From Halobacteriovoraceae bacterium (GTDB lineage: Bacteria; Bdellovibrionota; Bacteriovoracia; Bacteriovoracales; Bacteriovoracaceae): DNA of 6,132 nucleotides. The first letter of the stretch is position 1. The number at the start of each line of letters is the position of its first letter. The notes below the pieces were generated by a model. It did not search any database, was not told the DNA's origin, and saw nothing but the letters and a program-made list of their open reading frames with translations. Below, piece after piece: positions 1-4,755 of the stretch. The position numbers were made by a program, and so were the translations under genes. The DNA is taken from positions 1-6,132 of the forward strand of contig JABJPQ010000307.1 of NCBI GenBank assembly GCA_018663815.1, in the 5' to 3' direction.

Positions 1-1
1 G

Positions 2-619
2 GGTATCATTGTTAATTTACGCCAAGTTAAGTGGACAAGCTTTTTACCTAATTTCTTTATTGTTATGCAACCTGGAGTTCTAGAAGAAGCTCCAAAAACA
101 TTTTTAAGTTCAATTGAAGATGTACCTTTTAAGCGTCAACTTGATATCCAAAATAAAATTGTTGAGAAGTTTCCAAATGTCTCCATCATAAACGTGAAAG
201 AAATCATTACAAAAATGCTGGGAATTTTTAAAGCAATGTCTTGGGCCATCAATTTAATGAGTCTGTGTTGTTTATTTGTAGGACTTTTTGTTCTATTTTC
301 CATATTACAAAGTCAAATACTAAGTAAACAAAAAACTTTTGCCTTACAAAAAATCATGGGAATGGGAGAGCGACTGACGTTTAAAGTTCTCTTTTTGGAG
401 TTTATAATAATGATCACTTGTGCTGTATTCTTAGGTAATAGTTTGGGCATTCTTCTTTCTTACTTCGTCAGTCGTGTTGTTCTTGATGGAGGCTTCATTC
501 TCAATTGGGGGCATCTTGTGTTAATTAATAGCTCTATTTTTGTTTTGGGTTTTTGTGTACTCGTGATTGCCTATCGTCGAAATTATAATAAAAAAATTAA
601 TGAGCTTTTATTAAATTAA
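2..619 (+). CDS. FtsX-family ABC transporter permease, C-terminal part (5' end outside window)
   Basis: The frame is open from base 2, so the gene begins upstream. The ATG at 65 is internal: it has no ribosome binding site and the sequence before it (NLRQVKWTSFLPNFF) already matches the family. About 205 residues are visible. A soluble periplasmic-type stretch ending near codon 75 is followed by three hydrophobic segments at about codons 83-103, 129-155 and 171-190. Between the first two lies KTFALQKIMGMGERLTF, the FtsX-type cytoplasmic motif usually written E-x-A-L-x-K-x-x-G. The NFF...PGVLEEAP segment recalls YbbP-like permeases. Such permeases pair with an ATPase of the LolD/YbbA type in the inner membrane and act on envelope lipids, lipoproteins or signals rather than as ordinary importers. 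The partner ATPase must lie outside the window. The gene ends in TAA at 617-619 and overlaps the convergent response regulator by 9 bp. The family call is firm; the YbbP subtype and the substrate are inference. Confidence 0.85.
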   Translation, partial: GIIVNLRQVKWTSFLPNFFIVMQPGVLEEAPKTFLSSIEDVPFKRQLDIQNKIVEKFPNVSIINVKEIITKMLGIFKAMSWAINLMSLCCLFVGLFVLFSILQSQILSKQKTFALQKIMGMGERLTFKVLFLEFIIMITCAVFLGNSLGILLSYFVSRVVLDGGFILNWGHLVLINSSIFVLGFCVLVIAYRRNYNKKINELLLN

Positions 620-979
620 GTATGTTCGGATAACATCAATAAAATCATCTGGTGAAAGTGGTTTCTCCAGAAACTGAACATTTTGAATCGAAAGATTTTT
701 ACGCATTTCCTCATCAATATGAGCAGACAACATGATCATGGGAGTTTCTTTGTTTTTTGTTTCTCTCGTTCTAATTCCTATCACAAGAGCAGCACCGCTC
801 ATAAAAGGCATTTTATGGTCAGTTAAGATGAGATCAAACTTCTCTTTTTGTGCAGCTATAAAGCCATCCAGACCATTCATGGCCTTTACTATCTCACAGG
901 ATGTTAATTTAATTTCGATGAGCTGTTCTAAGGTTTCTAATAACTCAGGCTCATCTTCACAGATCAAAATTTTATGCAT
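611..979 (-). CDS. Single-domain response regulator (CheY-like receiver)
   Basis: This 122-residue protein is a complete receiver domain with nothing attached. The acidic pocket is E8-D9-E10, the phospho-acceptor is D54 in LILTDHKMP, the switch Ser is S85 in MIMLSAH, and the conserved Lys is K106 in FLEKPLSP. All key residues are present, so it should be phosphorylated by a histidine kinase and signal through a protein partner, because it has no DNA-binding or enzyme output domain. No kinase is in the window, so it is an orphan here. The start is supported by a purine-rich AGAGAG site about 5-6 bases upstream of the ATG and by a good minus-strand promoter further upstream. The gene is convergent with the permease gene, overlapping it by 9 bp, and divergent from the DedA gene. 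The partner and output cannot be told from the sequence. Confidence 0.93.
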   Translation of the reverse strand: MHKILICEDEPELLETLEQLIEIKLTSCEIVKAMNGLDGFIAAQKEKFDLILTDHKMPFMSGAALVIGIRTRETKNKETPMIMLSAHIDEEMRKNLSIQNVQFLEKPLSPDDFIDVIRTYLI

Positions 980-1007
980 AATTACTCTCTTTTTTACTAT
1001 TAAAAAA

Positions 1008-1036
1008 ATTATCTTCCTGTTATATTGGCTTGTCTA
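1008..1036 (-). promoter_or_regulatory. Sigma-70-type promoter for the response regulator
   Basis: Read on the minus strand, TAGACA (1036-1031) is separated by exactly 17 bases from GATAAT (1013-1008). Each box matches five of six bases of the housekeeping consensus. Transcription would start near 1001, giving a leader of about 20 bases that contains the AGAGAG ribosome binding site. The -35 box lies inside the inverted repeat at 1026-1040. Confidence 0.6.
1018..1026 (+). promoter_or_regulatory. Possible extended -10 promoter for the DedA gene
   Basis: TG-T-TATATT is an extended -10 element (TATATT matches five of six bases of TATAAT), and it would start transcription near 1033, about 24 bases before the DedA start codon. 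No convincing -35 box lies at the right distance, as is common for extended -10 promoters. It overlaps the minus-strand promoter of the response regulator, so the two could exclude each other. It is weaker evidence than the minus-strand promoter. Confidence 0.35.
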
Positions 1037-1040
1037 GCCA
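1026..1040. repeat. Perfect inverted repeat in the divergent spacer, possible operator
   Basis: TGGCT-TGTCT-AGCCA is a perfect pair of 5-base arms around a 5-base centre. It covers the -35 box of the response-regulator promoter and touches the end of the possible DedA -10 element, which is where an operator for both genes would sit. The arms are short enough to occur by chance, and the regulator is unknown. Confidence 0.35.
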
Positions 1041-1056
1041 GTAAAAAGGGACCCCC

Positions 1057-1719
1057 ATGCCGGATATCGATATTGTTCAGTTTTTTGCGGAATATGCTTA
1101 TCAGCCTATGTGGGTTTATTCATTTATTGTTTTATTTATGACAGCAAGCTCATTTGGTTTACCTGTTCCTGAGGAATTGACTCTTGTTTCTGCAGGGCTT
1201 GTAGCCTTTATGGCCGCAAACCCCAGTATATATCCACCTCCTTATCCTGGCGCAGAAGGTGTTAACTTATTTGTCTTGTCTGTTGTTTGCTTCTTCTCGG
1301 TGCTAGGTAGTGACATATTCATTTATTTTATTGGAAAGTTCTTTGGTCAACGATTGCTAAAAACTAAGTTCTTTCATAAAAATATTGGGCATGATCGCTT
1401 TGATAAAATTAATAAATTATTTAATAAGTATAGCTATTGGGCCTGTGGACTATTTCGTTTTACTCCCGGGATCAGATTTCCAGGGCATTTGAGTTGTGGG
1501 TTGATGGGTGTATCAATTTGGCAATTCTTATTAATTGATGGTCTTGCTGCGTTAATCTCTGTCCCAACTCAAGTCATTCTGGTTGCTTCTTATGGAGAAA
1601 TTATTCTCGATAAGATTAAAGAAATTAAAATCTTTTTGCTCGGAGCAATTCTTGTTGTCGTAGCTTATTGGATTTTGAAAAAAACTCTTGCTCACTACAA
1701 GTTGAAAAGAGCAAAATAG
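1057..1719 (+). CDS. DedA/SNARE-associated (VTT) family membrane protein
   Basis: This 220-residue integral inner-membrane protein has the DedA layout. An N-terminal hydrophobic segment (about 18-34) runs into the re-entrant motif GLPVPEE (34-40) with the conserved Glu pair. The next segment (about 70-92) contains GSDIFIY. The diagnostic R-F-T-P-G-I-R motif (134-140) is followed by a GHLSCGLMG segment, and the last hydrophobic segments lie near 155-177 and 191-207. Members act as lipid scramblases or flippases; some bacterial ones recycle undecaprenyl phosphate and others handle phosphatidylethanolamine or support membrane energetics. Which lipid this one moves cannot be read from the sequence. 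A stretch rich in Pro and Tyr (PPPYPG, 60-65) sits in the loop after the first half. The start codon is supported by AAAAAGGGA, about 5 bases upstream. It has its own possible promoter and appears to be monocistronic. Confidence 0.9.
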   Translation: MPDIDIVQFFAEYAYQPMWVYSFIVLFMTASSFGLPVPEELTLVSAGLVAFMAANPSIYPPPYPGAEGVNLFVLSVVCFFSVLGSDIFIYFIGKFFGQRLLKTKFFHKNIGHDRFDKINKLFNKYSYWACGLFRFTPGIRFPGHLSCGLMGVSIWQFLLIDGLAALISVPTQVILVASYGEIILDKIKEIKIFLLGAILVVVAYWILKKTLAHYKLKRAK

Positions 1720-1734
1720 TCAAGGGTATCATCG

Positions 1735-1764
1735 TTTACACGGACCCATTCCTCGTTTATTATA
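1735..1764 (+). promoter_or_regulatory. Sigma-70-type promoter for the exbB-exbD-FecR operon
   Basis: TTTACA (1735-1740) and TATTAT (1759-1764) are separated by 18 bases, and each box matches five of six consensus bases. Transcription would start near 1771, leaving a leader of about 26 bases with a clear AAGGA ribosome binding site at 1787-1791. It lies in the only spacer before the three-gene operon, which supports the call. Confidence 0.5.
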
Positions 1765-1796
1765 TTTAAGTAGGTTTTTTTACGTTAAGGAAAAAT

Positions 1797-2324
1797 ATGA
1801 GATTATTTGATTATATCCACCAGGGTGGACTTGTTATGTATGTGCTGCTTTTCTTAAACATCATTGGTTTTGCTTTGTTGTTTTGGAAAATTTTTACGAT
1901 ATTAGATGCTAAGAAGCAGTTCCATTCCACGGTAAAATCTTTGCGTGAAAGTTTGAAAACGGCTTTGGGATCAGGAGATACTAATGTTGGTATGAACCTA
2001 TTAAAAGATGAAGTGCAGATGACTGTTCATAAGTTAGAATCTGGTTTAAATACCATCAAAATAATTGCTAGTATTGCACCTTTGTTAGGTCTTTTGGGAA
2101 CAGTCTTAGGTATTCTTTCAGCTTTTAGAGTTATTGCAGATGCTGGCTTAAGTAATCCCGCATTATTTGCAGGTGGAATTTCGATGGCACTTATCACTAC
2201 TGTAGGTGGTCTTATTGTCGCTATCCCTCATTTTGTTGGTTATAATTACCTGGTTGGAGCATTGGATGATTATGAAATTCAACTCGAAAAAACTTTGGTT
2301 AAAGAAGTTTATGGGGCTAAGTAA
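1797..2324 (+). CDS. ExbB/TolQ/MotA-family proton channel protein
   Basis: This 175-residue inner-membrane protein has three membrane segments at about 12-34, 88-111 and 123-148. The second carries the family signature APLLGLLGTVLG (94-105), and the third carries LITTVGGLIVAIP (132-144) followed by GYN. Thr102 and Thr135 sit 33 residues apart, the same separation as the two polar pore threonines of E. coli ExbB (148 and 181), so the proton path looks intact. The protein is shorter than E. coli ExbB (244 residues), mainly because the N-terminal part and the cytoplasmic loop are small. ExbB/TolQ proteins form a pentamer around an ExbD/TolR dimer and convert proton flow into motion across the periplasm. 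AAGGA at 1787-1791 supports the start. Its stop codon overlaps the start of exbD (TAATG), so the two are translationally coupled. Whether it works in uptake, Tol-type envelope maintenance or a gliding-type motor (AglR/Q/S-like) is open. Confidence 0.92.
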   Translation: MRLFDYIHQGGLVMYVLLFLNIIGFALLFWKIFTILDAKKQFHSTVKSLRESLKTALGSGDTNVGMNLLKDEVQMTVHKLESGLNTIKIIASIAPLLGLLGTVLGILSAFRVIADAGLSNPALFAGGISMALITTVGGLIVAIPHFVGYNYLVGALDDYEIQLEKTLVKEVYGAK

Positions 2325-2722
2325 TGGCTAGAAAAAGTAGGCGAGAATATTTAGTTCCAGATCTGACACCTTTAATTGATGTTGTTTTTCTGTTACTTAT
2401 CTTTTTTATGGTTTCATCAGTGTTTAAAAAAGAGGAGTTAGCTCTTCTTCTAAACCTGCCAAAAACAGAAACGGGTAAAACTGAAAAGATGCAAAAAAGC
2501 TTTGTTACGCTTGAGCTTTCAAAAGCAACAATTGCTTTTGAGAATACTAAACTCAGCCTAGAAAACCTATCCCAAAAACTAGAAAAATTACAAAAGAAAA
2601 CACTGATTAATTTAAGAGTTGATGGTGAAGTAAAATACGATCGATTAGTTAAAATCCTCGATATTTTACAAAAAAATAAATTAGAGAACTTGTCTTTAAT
2701 TACAGTTAGAAAGGAAAAATAA
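2324..2722 (+). CDS. ExbD/TolR-family proton channel partner
   Basis: This 132-residue protein has a short basic cytoplasmic end (ARKSRREY), one membrane segment (about 15-33) and a periplasmic domain. LTPLIDVVFLLLIFFM contains the essential Asp at D19, which corresponds to D25 of E. coli ExbD and takes up and releases protons. The periplasmic part ends in the usual ExbD fold region: NLRVDGEVKYDRLVKILDIL followed by a short helix and the strand LSLITVRK. Length is close to the family norm. The middle of the periplasmic region (about 40-93) is rich in Lys, Glu and Leu and could form an extended helical linker. It starts at the A of the exbB stop codon and ends 3 bp before the FecR-barrel gene. 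No TonB-type partner lies next to it. Confidence 0.92.
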   Translation: MARKSRREYLVPDLTPLIDVVFLLLIFFMVSSVFKKEELALLLNLPKTETGKTEKMQKSFVTLELSKATIAFENTKLSLENLSQKLEKLQKKTLINLRVDGEVKYDRLVKILDILQKNKLENLSLITVRKEK

Positions 2723-2725
2723 GAG

Positions 2726-4615
2726 ATGAAATATTTGGTTATTGTGGTTGGATTGATTTTTTCTTATGGTGTTTATGCGACTCAAAATGCAGTTGTAAAA
2801 GTTGTAAAGGGCAAGGTTACCAAGCTGGCTCCCGGCACTAAGATAGCTACAAAGTTGAAAAAGGGTGATAAACTTGCTGAAGATACTTCAATTGTTACAG
2901 GTTCAAGAAGTTTTGCTCGCATAACTTTTGCAGATAAAACGACGATGAATATTGGACCAAAAAGTATGATTGTCATCCATAAAATGCAGGCTAAAAAAGC
3001 AAATATGGTCAATTTATTAACAGGAATGATTAAAGCAAAAGTACAAAAGAACTCTCAAAAAACATCGAAGACAAAAATGCTCATTAAGACTAGATCAGCT
3101 GTTATGGGGGTTAGAGGGACTAAGTTTCAATCTACTTATAATCCTATTAACAATTCAACCTCTTTGGTAACTGTAGAGGGAAAAGTTGCGATGGTTAAAG
3201 TTAAGCAAGCGCCACCTGAAATTATTGAAAAAGCGGTTTCGGACTCAACTAATAAATCATCAAAATCTATGGCCAAGAAATCGGTAAATAAAGTTCAGGA
3301 TGATGTTGATCAACTAGATAAATTGCTAGAAACTTCTAAGGATACTGTTGAGGTTCCTGCTGGCCGGTATGCTGGAGTTGTTGAAAAAATGGCTAAACCA
3401 ACAGTGCCTGTGAAAATTGCTCCTAAACAATACAATGCTATTGCTAAGTCTATGGGCTCTAAAAAACGAGCTAAAGATGTCATGAAAAGACTTAAGTCTG
3501 ATCCGAAACCTGAAGGTTCCTTAGATAAAGCGACAGGGAAATTGACACCTAAAGCTGGTGGCTTTGTTGATTTTGCAACAGGTATCTATGTTGCTCCGAC
3601 TAAAGCGGCTGTGCTAGATAAAAAAACAGGTACTTTCAAAGATAATTCAATTGGAAAAGTTAATAACAAGACAGGAGCTTATATTCCACCAAAAGGAATA
3701 AAATTGGATGCTAAAAAAGGCTTTGTTGTTGATACAAAAAAATCAGCCAAAATAGCATCAACTTCAGATAAGAAAAAATTGCAAAAAACATTAGCAAGTT
3801 TAAATCAGGGAGTTAAAAAACAAATTGTTGTTAATAAGGTTGAATCTAAACCGATGAAGCAGTTGACATCAAATTGGTTGCCAAAAAATCATATTTTGAG
3901 TGCTGAGTTTAGACCGTATTCAGAAATCCTAACGGTTAAAAATAAAAACGAAGGAAGCTCTTCTGACTTTTATACATCTTCCGCGTCCTGGATCTTGTTT
4001 ACATGGCAACAAGATTGGAGTGAGAAATGGTCTTCTCGTCTTAAGTTTGGTGCTCATGTTTATGAGATTGATGATTCTATTAGTAACTCAGATAACTCCA
4101 GCTCAAAAGTCTCTATTAATGAAGATGGAGGCAGTGATGGACCTGCATATTTATCTGTAGGAGCGGTTTACAAGTATTCTAAAAAATGGACCTTCTTGGG
4201 TGAGTTGGTAATGCGGGAAGTTTATTATGTGGTACCTGATGGAGGTTCATCTAGTGGTGACAGTAACCTTAGAAAAGACAGCTCAGAAGTTGGCTCCATT
4301 GATTTGGGTGCTGAGTACTTTGTTGGGGAATGGAAAAATCTGATTCTTACTGCGGGTGGAATCATTCATATTATTGGAACCGAAGAAGTTCCTAGTGCTA
4401 GTGGTGGATGTTTTGGTACGAATACGAATTGTGATTATCGTGAAGAAGCAGACATGTTTGGATTTGCATTATCTTTTGATGCGCACTATCAGTGGAAAAC
4501 AAATATGGGTGTAACTTCTTCTCTTTGGTACGATAGCATTGATGCAGATGCTGATTCCATTAGCTATACTCGTAATTCAATTGGTGTCGGTTTCGACTTT
4601 ATTTGGGATATTTAA
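2726..4615 (+). CDS. Exported FecR-domain protein with repeat linker and C-terminal outer-membrane beta-barrel
   Basis: The 629 residues fall into four parts. A signal peptide covers about 1-18 (MKYLVIVVGLIFSYGVYA). The FecR domain at about 22-158 includes SFARITFADKTTMNIGP and IKTRSAVMGVRGTKF, with no cytoplasmic anti-sigma part. A very Lys-rich linker (about 160-385) contains five repeats of about 15 residues (265-340). The C-terminal region (about 389-629) reads as ten amphipathic strands: four tight turns built on W/K (DWSEKW, YSKKW, GEWKN, QWKTN) alternate with five loops, most of them long and Ser/Asp/Gly-rich, as in outer-membrane barrels. The only two cysteines (562 and 569) are in the fourth large loop and could form a surface disulfide. 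The chain ends FDFIWDI, so the last residue is Ile rather than the usual Phe. It is the third gene of the ExbB/ExbD operon, starting 3 bp after exbD, with AAGGA about 10 bases upstream. The FecR domain is clear; the barrel is inferred from the strand pattern. Function is unknown; a likely topology is a surface barrel holding a FecR domain in the periplasm within reach of ExbD. Confidence 0.85.
   Translation: MKYLVIVVGLIFSYGVYATQNAVVKVVKGKVTKLAPGTKIATKLKKGDKLAEDTSIVTGSRSFARITFADKTTMNIGPKSMIVIHKMQAKKANMVNLLTGMIKAKVQKNSQKTSKTKMLIKTRSAVMGVRGTKFQSTYNPINNSTSLVTVEGKVAMVKVKQAPPEIIEKAVSDSTNKSSKSMAKKSVNKVQDDVDQLDKLLETSKDTVEVPAGRYAGVVEKMAKPTVPVKIAPKQYNAIAKSMGSKKRAKDVMKRLKSDPKPEGSLDKATGKLTPKAGGFVDFATGIYVAPTKAAVLDKKTGTFKDNSIGKVNNKTGAYIPPKGIKLDAKKGFVVDTKKSAKIASTSDKKKLQKTLASLNQGVKKQIVVNKVESKPMKQLTSNWLPKNHILSAEFRPYSEILTVKNKNEGSSSDFYTSSASWILFTWQQDWSEKWSSRLKFGAHVYEIDDSISNSDNSSSKVSINEDGGSDGPAYLSVGAVYKYSKKWTFLGELVMREVYYVVPDGGSSSGDSNLRKDSSEVGSIDLGAEYFVGEWKNLILTAGGIIHIIGTEEVPSASGGCFGTNTNCDYREEADMFGFALSFDAHYQWKTNMGVTSSLWYDSIDADADSISYTRNSIGVGFDFIWDI
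3518..3745 (+). repeat. Five 15-residue tandem repeats inside the FecR-barrel protein
   Basis: Residues 265-340 contain five units that read approximately x-[LV]-[DN]-x-x-[TK]-G-x-[YFLV]-x-[PD]. The central Gly occurs at 271, 286, 302, 317 and 332, so the spacing is 15, 16, 15 and 15. Examples are SLDKATGKLTP, FVDFATGIYVAP and KVNNKTGAYIPP. The units have diverged at the DNA level, so this is an old protein repeat and not a recent DNA expansion. Each unit looks like a short strand-turn, perhaps an extended periplasmic spacer. Confidence 0.8.
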
Positions 4616-4620
4616 CCCAC

Positions 4621-4645
4621 TGCAAGGTGCACTTTGTGTTTTATT
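4621..4645 (+). terminator. Weak candidate terminator after the FecR-barrel gene
   Basis: CAAGG (4623-4627) and CTTTG (4632-4636) can pair around a TGCA loop with one G-U pair, extended by two outer G-U pairs, and are followed by TTTTATT. The stem is short and weak, but its position just after the stop codon and before a new promoter is right for a terminator. Confidence 0.3.
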
Positions 4646-4669
4646 AGTGTCAAAATGCATACGTATTTA

Positions 4670-4691
4670 ATAAAATTTCTATAAAATTTCT
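4670..4691 (+). repeat. Exact 11-bp tandem direct repeat abutting the sigma-54 promoter
   Basis: ATAAAATTTCT occurs at 4670-4680 and again, with no gap and no mismatch, at 4681-4691. A third, degraded copy (8 of 11 bases) starts at 4695. The period of 11 bp puts the copies on about the same face of the helix. The last base of the second copy is the first T of the -24 element. It could bind a regulator or bend the DNA; in AT-rich sequence a chance origin cannot be excluded. Confidence 0.6.
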
Positions 4692-4707
4692 GGCATAAAT
4701 TTTGCTT
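4690..4707 (+). promoter_or_regulatory. Sigma-54 (RpoN) -24/-12 promoter of the Cys-repeat gene
   Basis: CTGGCAT, AAATT and TTGCTT in a row fit the sigma-54 consensus YTGGCACGrNNNTTGCW closely. The invariant GG (4692-4693) and GC (4704-4705) are both present, and their first bases are exactly 12 apart. Transcription would start near 4717, about 39 bases before the start codon. Sigma-54 promoters need an ATP-driven enhancer-binding protein, so this gene is predicted to be switched on by a specific signal. No such activator gene is in the window. A TATAAT at 4721-4726 lies downstream but lacks a -35 box. Confidence 0.65.
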
Positions 4708-4755
4708 CTATGAATCGAGTTATAATTTTTATAATAAATTGAGAGAGGAGTTAAG

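Noticed and set aside
65..67. ATG as the start of the first gene
   Set aside because: The same frame is open to base 2, matches the permease family before this ATG, and no ribosome binding site precedes it.
590..614. TTAAT/ATTAA hairpin with a T-run on the minus strand, as terminator of the response regulator
   Set aside because: The stem is only five A-T pairs with an 8-base loop, too weak to support in such AT-rich sequence.
732..1037. Plus-strand open frame of 101 codons
   Set aside because: It lies antisense to the response regulator, whose receiver residues are all present, and its product has no recognisable features.
1724..1747. GGGT/ACCC pairing after the DedA gene as a terminator
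   Set aside because: The stem is four pairs with a 16-base loop and no T-run follows.
2782..3012. Minus-strand open frame of 76 codons
   Set aside because: It is the reverse complement of the FecR domain coding sequence; its hydrophobic look comes from Lys and Thr codons read backwards.
4721..4726. Perfect TATAAT as the -10 box of the Cys-repeat gene
   Set aside because: No acceptable -35 hexamer lies 16-18 bases upstream, while a well-spaced sigma-54 core lies just before it; it is kept only as a minor alternative.
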